Source of the DNA: Acetivibrio saccincola
Lineage (GTDB): Bacteria > Bacillota > Clostridia > Acetivibrionales > Acetivibrionaceae
Length of the DNA: 64,000 bases
Direction: 5' to 3'
Assembly (NCBI RefSeq): GCF_002844395.1
Contig: NZ_CP025197.1
Location: 1,612,001 to 1,676,000, forward strand
The notes beneath the pieces were generated by a model. It worked only from the letters and a program-made list of their open reading frames with translations, made no database searches and was not told the DNA's origin. The position numbers were made by a program, and so were the translations under genes. Of this stretch, positions 9,591 through 18,827 are shown piece by piece (position 1 is the first letter of the stretch; each line of letters begins with the position of its first letter).

Positions 9591-9877
9591 CTAACTCTAA
9601 AAAAATAGGTGGACTGACTCTAAAACAAATAGGTGGACTGACTCTAAAACAAATAGGTGGACTGACTCTAAAACAAATAGGTGGACTGACTCTAAAACAA
9701 ATAGGTGGACTGACTCTAAAACAAATAGGTGGACTGACTCTAAAACAAATAGGTGGACTGACTCTAAAACAAATAGGTGGACTGACTCTAAAACAAATAG
9801 GCGGGCTGACACTAAAATAAATAGGTGGGCTAACTCTAAAACAAATGGGGGGACTGACATTAAAACAAATGAACCGA
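9591..9877. repeat. 24-bp tandem repeat, 12 units
   Basis: Unit CTGACTCTAAAACAAATA followed by GGTGGA, 24 bases. Seven exact units start at 9614, 9638, 9662, 9686, 9710, 9734 and 9758; the 9782 unit differs at its end, and three more degenerate units begin at 9806, 9830 and 9854. The first unit (9591) is 23 bases. Because the unit is a multiple of three, both strands stay open; the minus-strand frame reads a repeated eight-residue peptide. No start codon with a ribosome site supports a gene. There are no spacers, so it is not a CRISPR array. It lies between gpr and an ISLre2 element. Confidence 0.95.
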
Positions 9878-9900
9878 CTAAATAGAAAAAATAAAAAATT

Positions 9901-9909
9901 CTGAAAGAA
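9901..9909. repeat. Target-site duplication, left copy
   Basis: CTGAAAGAA, repeated exactly at 11980-11988 on the other side of the insertion sequence. Nine bases is the known duplication size for ISLre2-family elements. Confidence 0.85.
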
Positions 9910-9964
9910 GTTAGCGTAAAGTTATTGTAGGGAATGAGACATAAAATACCATATAAAATTGAAA

Positions 9965-10028
9965 AGAAGATGACATCCTGTTAAGATATTAATACAAAAA
10001 AAATCTAACAGAAAGGATGACATCTTCT
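9965..10028 (+). promoter_or_regulatory. Inverted repeat over the transposase ribosome site
   Basis: AGAAGATGACATCCT (9965-9979) can pair with AGGATGACATCTTCT (10014-10028) with one mismatch. The right arm covers the AAAGGA ribosome site and ends just before ATG 10029. The same two arms are kept in the remnant copy at 17183. Such hairpins in other insertion sequences limit transposase translation from outside transcripts; that role is inferred here. Confidence 0.6.
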
Positions 10029-11468
10029 ATGTATAATAGTATACAACATTTTAATGAATTTGGGGCAAAAAGAATTGAAAAAAAGATAAAAAATTTTATT
10101 GAAGAAGGAAAAGACTTAGCTGATCTTATTCTTGGTCTGAAAGAAGATTTATTTAAACTTGGACGCGATATACTTAAAGAAGTGCTTGAAGATATGGATG
10201 AATATTTACGTAACTGTGAAATAAGGAAACAGTATTGGGAAATTATAAGAAAAGATAAAACATCTATTTTAACGACATTTGGAACACTAAGTTATAACAG
10301 GACATATTTTAAGCATAAGGAAAATGGTAATAGACAACACCTGGTCGACAGGATTGTAGGTGTAGAACCACATGACAGAGTAAGTGCCGATGTTGTAATT
10401 AATGCAATAGAAGAAGCAGCTGACAGCAGCTACAGAAAGGCAGGAGAAAAGGCGACATATATTGATGAAATCAGCAAACAAGCTGTGATGAATAAAATAC
10501 ATAATATTGAAATAGTTGAGCCTGAAATAAAAGTAGATAAAAAGAGAAAAGTAAAAATATTGTATGTTGAGGCAGACGAGGATCATGTAGCATTACAACA
10601 AAAAAGTATATTGAGACAGAATGAGAAGGGCAAGAGAAATACAATTATGCCAAAACTTGTATATGTGCATGAGGGAATTGACTTTGAAAAAAGTAATAAG
10701 AAGAGAAAAGTATTAAAGAATGTTCGATATTTTGGGGGTGTGTATAATAATTCAGAAAATTTGTGGCTTGAAGTATCGGAATACATATATAAACAATATG
10801 ACGTTGATTTTTTAGAGACGGTGTATATATTAGGAGATGGGGCGTCATGGATAAGGCAAGGAGTTAACTGGCTTTCAAAAAGTAAATTTGTACTTGATAG
10901 ATACCATCTTCAAAAATACGTAAGAGTTGCAACCACACATTTAAATGATGAAGCAATAAGCCAAGATTTACAGGACGCATTGAATTTATCTGATAAAAAA
11001 AAGCTAACAAAGGTTTTTAAAAAGATAATCGAAAAGACAGGCGATAATGAAAGTAAAATAAAGGCTATAAAAAATGCAAAGCGATATATTTTAAATAATT
11101 GGGATGGTATAGAAATAAGGTCAAACAGAGGAATAGTGGGTTGTAGTGCTGAAGGTCATGTGAGTCATGTATTTTCATCCCGTTTAAGTTCAAGACCTAA
11201 AGGCTGGTCGAGAAAAGGTGTAGAAAAGATGTCAAAGCTGATAATATACAAGAAGAATGGCGGTAAGGTATATGACATAGTTATGGCACAAAAACAAAAA
11301 AAGTTAGCAGCTAGTAGGCAAGAAATTCAGGAAAAATTAATTAAGGAATTAAAGAAGTCATCAAACAGGTATGAGAGTGTATGGAATAGTAATTTAACTG
11401 TTATTCATAAGGGGTGTAAAACTGGTTTATATAAAGAATTAAGGCGTATTATAGGTATATGCGGATAG
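10029..11468 (+). CDS. ISLre2-family (UPF0236) transposase
   Basis: Catalyses movement of the surrounding element. The protein (about 479 residues) opens MYNSIQHFNEFGAKRIEKK and has the UPF0236 layout: an N-terminal helical part, a segment FGTLSYNRTYFK (about 90), the acidic residue in KILYVEADEDHVALQ (about 180), YILGDGASWIRQG (about 268) and KFVLDRYHLQKYV, and a C-terminal VGCSAEGHVSHVFSSRLSSRPKGWS with a likely catalytic glutamate. All candidate acidic residues are present. The frame continues upstream to ATG 10017, but that codon lies inside the ribosome site; ATG 10029 is chosen. Ends naturally; no frameshift seen. Confidence 0.9.
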   Translation: MYNSIQHFNEFGAKRIEKKIKNFIEEGKDLADLILGLKEDLFKLGRDILKEVLEDMDEYLRNCEIRKQYWEIIRKDKTSILTTFGTLSYNRTYFKHKENGNRQHLVDRIVGVEPHDRVSADVVINAIEEAADSSYRKAGEKATYIDEISKQAVMNKIHNIEIVEPEIKVDKKRKVKILYVEADEDHVALQQKSILRQNEKGKRNTIMPKLVYVHEGIDFEKSNKKRKVLKNVRYFGGVYNNSENLWLEVSEYIYKQYDVDFLETVYILGDGASWIRQGVNWLSKSKFVLDRYHLQKYVRVATTHLNDEAISQDLQDALNLSDKKKLTKVFKKIIEKTGDNESKIKAIKNAKRYILNNWDGIEIRSNRGIVGCSAEGHVSHVFSSRLSSRPKGWSRKGVEKMSKLIIYKKNGGKVYDIVMAQKQKKLAASRQEIQEKLIKELKKSSNRYESVWNSNLTVIHKGCKTGLYKELRRIIGICG

Positions 11469-11608
11469 GGATGAGGTAATAATAAAGCAAAAATTACGGG
11501 AAAGTTTACAAGTAAGCCTATCCAATAGGAATTATACATATCTAAAAAAAGACAAAGAAAAAGAAAAAACATAAAAAAAGAAAAAGAAAAGAAAAAAGCA
11601 AAACTTTA

Positions 11609-11692
11609 GTACCATGACCCGCGAAGCCCTACTACTTGTCAAGGCCGGGCTTTGCCCGCTTGTTTTAGCCTTGACAAAATGGAAAATGGTAC
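11609..11692. repeat. Complex palindromic element in the IS tail
   Basis: Three nested stems: GTACCAT (11609-11615) with ATGGTAC (11686-11692); TTGTCAAGGC (11636-11645) with GCCTTGACAA (11668-11677), perfect; and CGGGC/GCCCG (11646-11658) over a TTT loop. The stretch is notably GC-rich against an AT-rich background, so it may be a separate palindromic insert or a structured RNA carried by the element. Bases 11693-12081 hold the IS right end (a TATAAT-like box near 11820) and the leader of the next gene; no further ORF is seen. Confidence 0.7.
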
Positions 11693-11979
11693 AATAGAAA
11701 TACTTTTTTCTTTTAAAAGTAGCGTTAAAATGTGAAGGAACATAGATAACAAAATGTACTGATTTGTGACAATCATTGAGTAAAATGGATTCTTTATAGG
11801 AAGAAAGAGTTATATGGTATAATAGAGAATAAGTTAGAGGAGTTATAAAAGAAAATAATTAGCTCAGCATGCAAATTATGCAAAATACTCTCGTTACTAA
11901 GAGACCGTTATTTGAAATAGTTGTATAAAAAATGGGATGCCATCTACTTTTCTTTTTCCTACAATAAATTGACGCTATC

Positions 11980-11988
11980 CTGAAAGAA
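11980..11988. repeat. Target-site duplication, right copy
   Basis: CTGAAAGAA, identical to 9901-9909, directly after the right inverted repeat of the ISLre2 element. Confidence 0.85.
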
Positions 11989-12081
11989 ATAGAATATGGA
12001 CAAAAGGCCAGAATTATTTGATAATAAGTATATGAGAAATAGTTTGTTTTATGTATTTTATTTTATTAACAGGGGGCTATT

Positions 12082-12936
12082 ATGGATCTTAAGATATTTT
12101 TAAACAGACTACATGCCCGGTATTTAAAATTATCCGGTGCCAAAAAAACTATAATTTTTATACTTGTATTTACTTTGGGTTTTGTACTTGGAAGTGCATT
12201 TAGAAGCAATAAAGACACTATCGAAAGTAAAAGCAATGCATTTCAAGAAAATAAAGACAAAAACAGCTTAGCAGAAAAAAATCATGGGAACAGTGAATCT
12301 AAGGAAGAAACAGAAAAAGGACCTGTAGAAAGGGAAGTTATTGTTGTAATTGACTCGGGGCATGGTGGGGAAGATTTTGGCACATATTATGGAAATATAC
12401 TTGAAAAAGATTTAAATTTGGATATATCCCTCAGGATGGGTTCTATAGTGGAGGAAGCAGGGATAAAGGTAGTATATACCAGGACCGAAGACAAGGATGT
12501 AGGACTTGAAGAAAGGGCTTTTATGGCAAATGATTTGGATGCTACTTTATTTATAAGTGTCCACAACAATTCAATGCCTGATAATCCAAACTACAAGGGG
12601 ACGGAGACTCTTTATTGTCCTTCACAAAACCCGGTATATGATAATATGGACGGGAAAAAGCTTGCTGCCATTGTACAGAGGAATTTAGTGAGTACACTAA
12701 GTACCATTGACAATGGCATAATAGAAAGACCTAATTTAGTTGTGCTTAGAAAAACCAAGATGCCTGCGGTTATAGCTGAAATTGCATATCTTTCCAATGC
12801 TCAGGACAGGGAATTATTAAAACAGGAAGAGTTTAGGCAAAAAGCAGCCCATGCCTTGGCTGATTCAGTTTTTGAGGCTCTTGAGGTAATGGGTGCAGAA
12901 AAAGATGAAGAAGGTGTTTGGAAAATAAAAAAGTGA
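12082..12936 (+). CDS. N-acetylmuramoyl-L-alanine amidase (Amidase_3, CwlD-like)
   Basis: Zinc amidase that cuts the bond between muramic acid and the stem peptide. An N-terminal membrane anchor (about 20-40) is followed by a charged linker and the Amidase_3 domain (about 88-280). Zinc ligands are visible: first histidine in VVIDSGHGGEDFG, glutamate in LEKDLNLD, second histidine in FISVHNNSM, and the catalytic glutamate in VIAEIAYLSN. The length (284) and anchor resemble CwlD, which makes muramic delta-lactam in the spore cortex together with a PdaA-type deacetylase; a PdaA homologue lies at 53960. CwlD as opposed to another single-domain amidase is inference. Confidence 0.85.
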   Translation: MDLKIFLNRLHARYLKLSGAKKTIIFILVFTLGFVLGSAFRSNKDTIESKSNAFQENKDKNSLAEKNHGNSESKEETEKGPVEREVIVVIDSGHGGEDFGTYYGNILEKDLNLDISLRMGSIVEEAGIKVVYTRTEDKDVGLEERAFMANDLDATLFISVHNNSMPDNPNYKGTETLYCPSQNPVYDNMDGKKLAAIVQRNLVSTLSTIDNGIIERPNLVVLRKTKMPAVIAEIAYLSNAQDRELLKQEEFRQKAAHALADSVFEALEVMGAEKDEEGVWKIKK

Positions 12937-13027
12937 TTTTAAAATCTTCTGATTTGTTGCCACTTTTAGCTATATAGTATATAATAGACATGTTAATATT
13001 TTAAAGTCTATATTTTGAGGTTTTAAT

Positions 13028-13723
13028 ATGAAACATTTATGGAGATATATATTTATACTTACTGCTATAATTATATTATGGAATCAGTTTATACTAAGAC
13101 CTATAAGGATATTATCCATATTTATCCATAAAATAGGATACTCTTTTATAGCCTTTCTTTTTGGATATGGCAAGGAAGCATTTTCAGCCGCATTTGAAAA
13201 CTTAGGGGTTACTATATTAAATGTCCCGGGCTGGTTTTCTTCCTTTTTTGTCTTAAATGGAGGATATATAAGCAGTGCATTGTTTTTTGTAATAATAACC
13301 GGTCTTAAAAAAACCGGTGCTAAAAAGTATTTACTCGGGATTATAGCAATTGTATATATGTTTATTTCTGTTATCAACCCGGCACTTCAATTTACCTGGG
13401 TGTATATAATCTTTTTTGTCAGTATTGTTATCATTCTGTACATGGTTAAGAAAAGTTCACTGGAAGAGTGGATAATTGATATAGCAGGCATATCAGCTAT
13501 AGCATATATTATTTATGATACATTTGTTGATACCATCCTGTTTACCATTAATGAAAAATTTAATATAATAAATAGCTGGAGAAGTGCCCCGCCGGCTTAT
13601 CTTGTAAAATTAAGCGAAATAACTCCGCTGCCGGCTTTGGTGTGGGCAATAATATGGCTTGTCATAAGTATATTATTATTTCATATGCTACTGATAAAAT
13701 CATCAAGATATTTAAGAAGATAA
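13028..13723 (+). CDS. Membrane protein, degenerate M50B-metalloprotease-like
   Basis: A 231-residue protein with about six membrane segments. The layout follows M50B site-2-protease-like proteins: an N-terminal helix with the metal-site segment, a GGY-x-SS segment (NGGYISSALFF, about 77-87), a run of helices, and a late segment LSEITPLPALVWAIIWL. Where M50B members have HExxH, this one reads FIHKIGYSF (about 34-42): the first histidine remains, glutamate is lysine and the second histidine is tyrosine. If the alignment is right, it cannot bind zinc or cut proteins and would be a pseudoenzyme. It lies between the amidase and ligA; partner unknown. It could also be an unrelated membrane protein. 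Confidence 0.5.
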   Translation: MKHLWRYIFILTAIIILWNQFILRPIRILSIFIHKIGYSFIAFLFGYGKEAFSAAFENLGVTILNVPGWFSSFFVLNGGYISSALFFVIITGLKKTGAKKYLLGIIAIVYMFISVINPALQFTWVYIIFFVSIVIILYMVKKSSLEEWIIDIAGISAIAYIIYDTFVDTILFTINEKFNIINSWRSAPPAYLVKLSEITPLPALVWAIIWLVISILLFHMLLIKSSRYLRR

Positions 13724-13743
13724 GTTTAGTTTAAGTTTTTTAA

Positions 13744-15750
<2,007 letters not shown>

Positions 15751-15805
15751 TACTTTTTATTTGTTTTTTTATTTATTTTTTTATTTATTTTTTAATATTA
15801 TTATT

Positions 15806-16546
15806 TTAAGTTTGAAACCTGCTCTTAATTTCAACTTTTATTTTATTAATTCTATCATTTATGATACTGATTCTTTCGTTTAAAATACTCCTTACATCCC
15901 GGTTTAAAATACCGGCATTTAAAAATAACAGACGTGGGAACGCAAGGAAAAATCTTTTGTATTTTATTATTATTTCTTTATATTTACTAATAGACAAATC
16001 AGAATAGTTTATAATTGCTTTTCTCAAATCTAACATGCCGGCTACCGATTTAACGGTGTCATAAAGGAAATACAAAATCAATAAAGATGAAACAATTACT
16101 TTAGCCAATACAGGTACCGGGTAAATAAATTGTACAATAACAGGGTGTACTATTTGTATTAACAAAAATGCCAGCATACCCCACAGAAGGGAATATTTTA
16201 AGCAGATATATCCCATTATATTCATAGCGTCATCGCTGTAATCCCACCATTTAGTTTTGAATATTTTTTCTAATGCTAACCCGGTGATAAATTCTAAAAT
16301 GGTAACCAACAAAGTAGAAATGACTATGCACATTAATACTGATATGTAATTATTACCATAAAGATTTTCGATCCACTTTAAAGACCGGATAATCAATATT
16401 GCACCAAAACCATAGATTGGTGTAAAGGGTCCGGTCAAAAACCCCCTGTTTATGAATTTTTTTTGATTTATACTGGCATAAGCTGTTTCCATTACCCACC
16501 CCAGGAAAGAATATATTGAGAAATATAAAACTACATCCCAAAGCAT
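15806..16546 (-). CDS. Membrane protein of the ABC_trans_CmpB family
   Basis: A 246-residue protein with about five or six membrane helices that begins with the recognisable MLWDVVLYFSIYSFLGWVMETAYASI and NRGFLTGPFTPIYGFGA, typical of the family annotated putative ABC transporter permease (CmpB). The C-terminal ~50 residues are basic and soluble. No ATP-binding partner is nearby, and family members generally lack one, so a transport role is not established. The plus strand to its left (15755-15800) is a low-complexity T-rich run that may terminate ligA. Confidence 0.75.
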   Translation of the reverse strand: MLWDVVLYFSIYSFLGWVMETAYASINQKKFINRGFLTGPFTPIYGFGAILIIRSLKWIENLYGNNYISVLMCIVISTLLVTILEFITGLALEKIFKTKWWDYSDDAMNIMGYICLKYSLLWGMLAFLLIQIVHPVIVQFIYPVPVLAKVIVSSLLILYFLYDTVKSVAGMLDLRKAIINYSDLSISKYKEIIIKYKRFFLAFPRLLFLNAGILNRDVRSILNERISIINDRINKIKVEIKSRFQT

Positions 16547-16601
16547 ATTTATACTCCCTTTCCTTTTTATATTTTTTTTATAACAAAATATCTACTTAAA
16601 A

Positions 16602-17105
16602 CTAAACGGATATCCTCCTGCCTGGTATTCTTTTATGCATTTTTTGCTGTATAACATTTATTCGAAATATTTCATTTATAGCACAAAATTTGTCAGCAAT
16701 ACATACAATCCAGCTTTCTAAATAATATGGTGGTATGGGTGTTAGCGGAAACATATGCCTTAAGATGATGTTTTCCTCTTTTGGTGTCAGTTCAAGATCT
16801 TCACGGGCATTTTGCAAGGCTTTTCTTGGATGAAAAAAGCCATGCAGGCGATGTCCTTTATTTTTGTCATGCCAATCGTATAAAAAGTAATCGTGAAGCA
16901 AAGCCCCTCTTATCAAAGATGCATAGTCCACATTAAGTCGTAGCTTAGATGCAATCCAACAGCTCATATATGCCACTTTGATACAGTGCTCATATACGCT
17001 TGTTTTCCCATGCTGCATATATTTAGTTGTTTGTGAAAAACGTGAATTTTTAGACAACTGTGCAATAGTGTCTTCAATGATTGGCCCGTATTCTTTTAAA
17101 ACCAT
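16602..17105 (-). CDS. HD-domain phosphohydrolase
   Basis: A 167-residue protein with a single HD domain. The metal-binding histidines and aspartates are in SVYEHCIKVAYMS, ALLHDYFLYDW and HRLHGFFHPRKA, with a later VCIADKFCAIN. Proteins of this type hydrolyse nucleotides or nucleotide second messengers; the substrate is unknown. The ribosome site AGGAGG lies 14 bases before ATG 17105, which is rather far; a closer in-frame ATG (17117) is followed two codons later by TGA, so the N-terminus may have been altered by mutation. Transcribed away from the decayed patch beginning at 17183. Confidence 0.75.
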   Translation of the reverse strand: MVLKEYGPIIEDTIAQLSKNSRFSQTTKYMQHGKTSVYEHCIKVAYMSCWIASKLRLNVDYASLIRGALLHDYFLYDWHDKNKGHRLHGFFHPRKALQNAREDLELTPKEENIILRHMFPLTPIPPYYLESWIVCIADKFCAINEIFRINVIQQKMHKRIPGRRISV

Positions 17106-17182
17106 ACGTCAGAACATTACCTCCTTTTATTCCTCAACCTATCTTACAGCTACAGAGGAATGTAAAGCCACCAAATTAGGAA

Positions 17183-17310
17183 AGAAGATGACATCCTGTT
17201 ATAATATAACCGTTCAATAATATAGAATGAAAGGATGATATCTTCTATGTATAATAGTATACAACATTTTAATGGATTTGGGGTAAAAAATTTTGAAAAA
17301 AATTAAAAGA
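17183..17310 (+). mobile_element. Remnant left end of an ISLre2-type element
   Basis: About 125 bases closely match the left inner part of the complete copy (9963-10090): the AGAAGATGACATCCTGTT arm, the AAAGGATGATATCTTCT arm, ATGTATAATAGTATACAACA, and the first codons of the transposase. The frame breaks soon after (AATTTTGAAAAAAATTAAAAG) and the rest is gone. It differs enough from the intact copy to be an older, separate insertion. Confidence 0.8.
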
Positions 17311-17628
17311 ATTTGTCGTATTTTTGGTTATTCAATTCCCGGTTTATTACTTTCTTTTACAAATATACTTTTATCCAGTCAAGTGCTATGCATCTTTAAT
17401 AATTGATGCTAGCGTTTCTGGTGCATCTACATTATTCTATAAAAATAAGTAAGTTACAATGGAATTTAAAAAGCCACTGCAAAGAGGTATAATTTCAGTG
17501 GCATTTAATTTTTAATAAAATCTTAAGAATTTTATTAAGTGTTTTGTAAAATCTGCCTGATATGATATAAGAAAAAAAGCAGGTGAATTGGCATGTATTT
17601 TTTTTAAATGGTACAGGAGGTTTAAATA
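17311..17628. other. Non-genic stretch after the IS remnant
   Basis: No supported gene. It contains one hairpin, GCCACTG (17473-17479) with CAGTGGC (17496-17502), followed by ATTTAATTTTT, which looks like a terminator left from a lost gene. Just before 17629 there is a good ribosome site (CAGGAGG) for the broken response regulator. Confidence 0.5.
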
Positions 17629-18220
17629 ATGGATAAATACAATATTTTGGTGTGCGATGATGACGAGGGGATAGTTAATGCACTGGAAATTTACTTAACT
17701 CAGGAAAATTAAAATGTTTTTAAGGCTAATACTGGAAAGCAGGCACTTAATGTTTTGGAACAGGAAAAAATCCATCTGGTCATAATGGATGTGATGATGC
17801 CTGAACTGGACGGACTTACTGCAACGGTAAAAATACGCAAAGAGATGAATATACCCATAATAATATTGTCTGCAAAGTCGGAGGACACAGACAAAATAAC
17901 AGGTCTTAACTTTGGCGCCGACGACTATGAACTAAGCCTTTTAATCCTTTGGAGCTTATTGCAAGGGTAAAATTCCAGCTAAGACGGTATACTCTCCTGG
18001 GAGGAGCAGAAGAGAGAAGAGGGATATTAAAAACCGGAGGGTTGGAGCTTGACGTGGAGGCAAAGGAGTTGAGAGTTGACGGAGAAGTGGTGCAGCTGAC
18101 GGCAACGGAATATGGTATTGTTTTATTTCTCATGAAGAATATGGGTAAAGTGTTTTCCATTGATGAAATTAATGAAAATGTGTGAAATGAGCCTTCATAT
18201 TATGATAAGGAAAATTCAAT
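17629..18220 (+). pseudogene. Broken OmpR-family response regulator
   Basis: Begins MDKYNILVCDDDEGIVNALE, a proper receiver N-terminus. The frame meets TAA at 17710-17712, continues in the same frame through the phosphoacceptor region LVIMDVMMPELDGLTA and GADDY, then a one-base deletion near 17930 moves the rest into another frame (PLELIARVKFQLRR). The winged-helix output domain follows (LELDVEAKELRVDGE, LTATEYGIVLFLM), and a tryptophan codon is TGA at 18183-18185 (ENV-stop-NEPSYYDKENS). Three independent lesions make it a dead gene. The DNA-binding C-terminus after about 18215 is missing. Confidence 0.9.
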
Positions 18221-18280
18221 ATAGAAATAGACGGGGATTTATTTAAGGTGTTTGTGGAAATACCTCTGTGGGAAGAGTAA
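18221..18280 (+). pseudogene. C-terminal scrap of a histidine kinase
   Basis: An open stretch reading IEIDGDLFKVFVEIPLWEE and then TAA. It looks like the last strand of a histidine kinase ATPase domain, which commonly ends in a G-x-x-F-x-V-x-I/L-P sequence. It directly abuts the truncated response regulator, as if one deletion removed the regulator's end and nearly all of the partner kinase. The match rests on 19 residues, so it is tentative. Confidence 0.5.
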
Positions 18281-18335
18281 AAGAAAGAATCATAAAGAAA
18301 GAATCATAAAGAAAGAATCATAAAGAAAGAATCAT
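18280..18335. repeat. 14-bp tandem repeat, four copies
   Basis: AAAGAAAGAATCAT repeated exactly four times (18280, 18294, 18308, 18322), starting in the last base of the kinase-scrap stop codon. Probably slippage expansion in decaying DNA. Confidence 0.9.
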
Positions 18336-18343
18336 CTATAAAA

Positions 18344-18382
18344 GGGGCTGTGGCACTAAAAAATTAGTGTCCAGCCTTTTTT
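18344..18382 (+). terminator. Hairpin terminator in the decayed patch
   Basis: GGGGCTG-TGG-CACTAA pairs with TTAGTG-TCC-AGCC and is followed by TTTTTT. It would have closed the lost two-component operon. Confidence 0.7.
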
Positions 18383-18383
18383 A

Positions 18384-18420
18384 GTGCGCCCGGCATGGGC
18401 GCAGTCTAATGGGTGAAATT
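18384..18420 (+). mobile_element. Probable 5' stub of a group II intron
   Basis: GTGCGCCCGGCATGGGCGC followed by AGTCTAATGGGTGAAA resembles the 5' start of bacterial group II introns (GUGCG start, short GC hairpin, GGUGAAA). Only about 37 bases remain; no reverse transcriptase is present. From memory of intron ends, not a search. Confidence 0.45.
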
Positions 18421-18447
18421 TCACAAACTTTCAAAAAACGCGCTTTA

Positions 18448-18468
18448 ATTGTTCCAATGTGGAACAAT
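18448..18468. promoter_or_regulatory. Perfect 9-bp palindrome next to the gatCAB promoter
   Basis: Arms ATTGTTCCA and TGGAACAAT separated by ATG. It ends two bases before the -35 box. The position and symmetry suggest an operator for a dimeric regulator; the regulator is not identified, and the sequence does not match LexA or CcpA sites. Confidence 0.5.
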
Positions 18469-18470
18469 CA

Positions 18471-18499
18471 TTGACGTTAGGTATGTGGTTTTATATAAT
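18471..18499 (+). promoter_or_regulatory. Sigma-A promoter of the gatCAB operon
   Basis: TTGACG (18471-18476), a 17-base spacer, and a perfect TATAAT (18494-18499), 26 bases before the gatC start. AGGAGGG follows at 18511. Confidence 0.8.
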
Positions 18500-18524
18500 A
18501 AGGTAGGGGTAGGAGGGAGTGGAG

Positions 18525-18812
18525 TTGAAGTTTACAAAAGGTACCATAGAACACATTGCAGAGCTTGCAAGGCTTGAATTTACAGAAGAAGAAAAAGAAG
18601 AGCTGGCTTTATACATGGAAAAAATCATTTCACATTTAGATAAACTAGATGAATTAGACACTTCATATGTTAAAGCTACAGAACACATAATACCGCTAAA
18701 TAATGTATTTAGAGAAGATGAAGTGGAAAATTCTTTTGACAGGGACGAGATGTTAAAAAATGCACCGGAGAAAGGATCCGGATGTTTTAAAGTTCCTAAA
18801 ATTCTTGAATAA
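18525..18812 (+). CDS. gatC: Amidotransferase subunit GatC
   Basis: Small clamp subunit that wraps around GatA and GatB in the Asp-tRNA(Asn)/Glu-tRNA(Gln) amidotransferase. 95 residues, with IEHIAELARLEFTEEE at the start, IISHLDKLDELDTS in the middle and the late FREDEVENSFDRDEMLKNAP motif, all normal for GatC. The frame opens at GTG 18519, but TTG 18525 lies 7 bases after AGGAGGG and is preferred. First gene of gatC-gatA-gatB; the promoter is just upstream. Confidence 0.94.
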   Translation: MKFTKGTIEHIAELARLEFTEEEKEELALYMEKIISHLDKLDELDTSYVKATEHIIPLNNVFREDEVENSFDRDEMLKNAPEKGSGCFKVPKILE

Positions 18813-18827
18813 ACGGGAGGATATACG

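Larger units (their letters stand above)
9910..11979 (+). mobile_element. Complete ISLre2-family insertion sequence
   Basis: A 2070-bp element with one transposase gene and about 500 bp of noncoding DNA after it. The terminal inverted repeats are visible: from the left GTTAGCGTAAAGTTATTGTA, from the right (reverse complement) GATAGCGTCAATTTATTGTA; over 25 positions 21 match. Both ends are flanked by the direct repeat CTGAAAGAA. A second, inner pair of inverted arms (AGAAGATGACATCC at 9965 and a GGATGCCATCT at 11937-11947) occurs near both ends. The element landed between genes, so no reading frame was broken. Intact ends plus a perfect duplication suggest a recent insertion. A related left-end remnant is at 17183. 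Confidence 0.88.

Noticed and set aside
9597-9860. Minus-strand open frame coding a repeated eight-residue peptide
   Set aside because: It exists only because the 24-bp repeat has no stop in that frame; no ribosome site and no unique sequence.
9591-9877. Possible CRISPR array
   Set aside because: The units are directly adjacent, with no spacers.
15755-15800. T-rich low-complexity run as a promoter
   Set aside because: No -35/-10 pattern; better explained as the 3' end of ligA meeting the end of the minus-strand gene.
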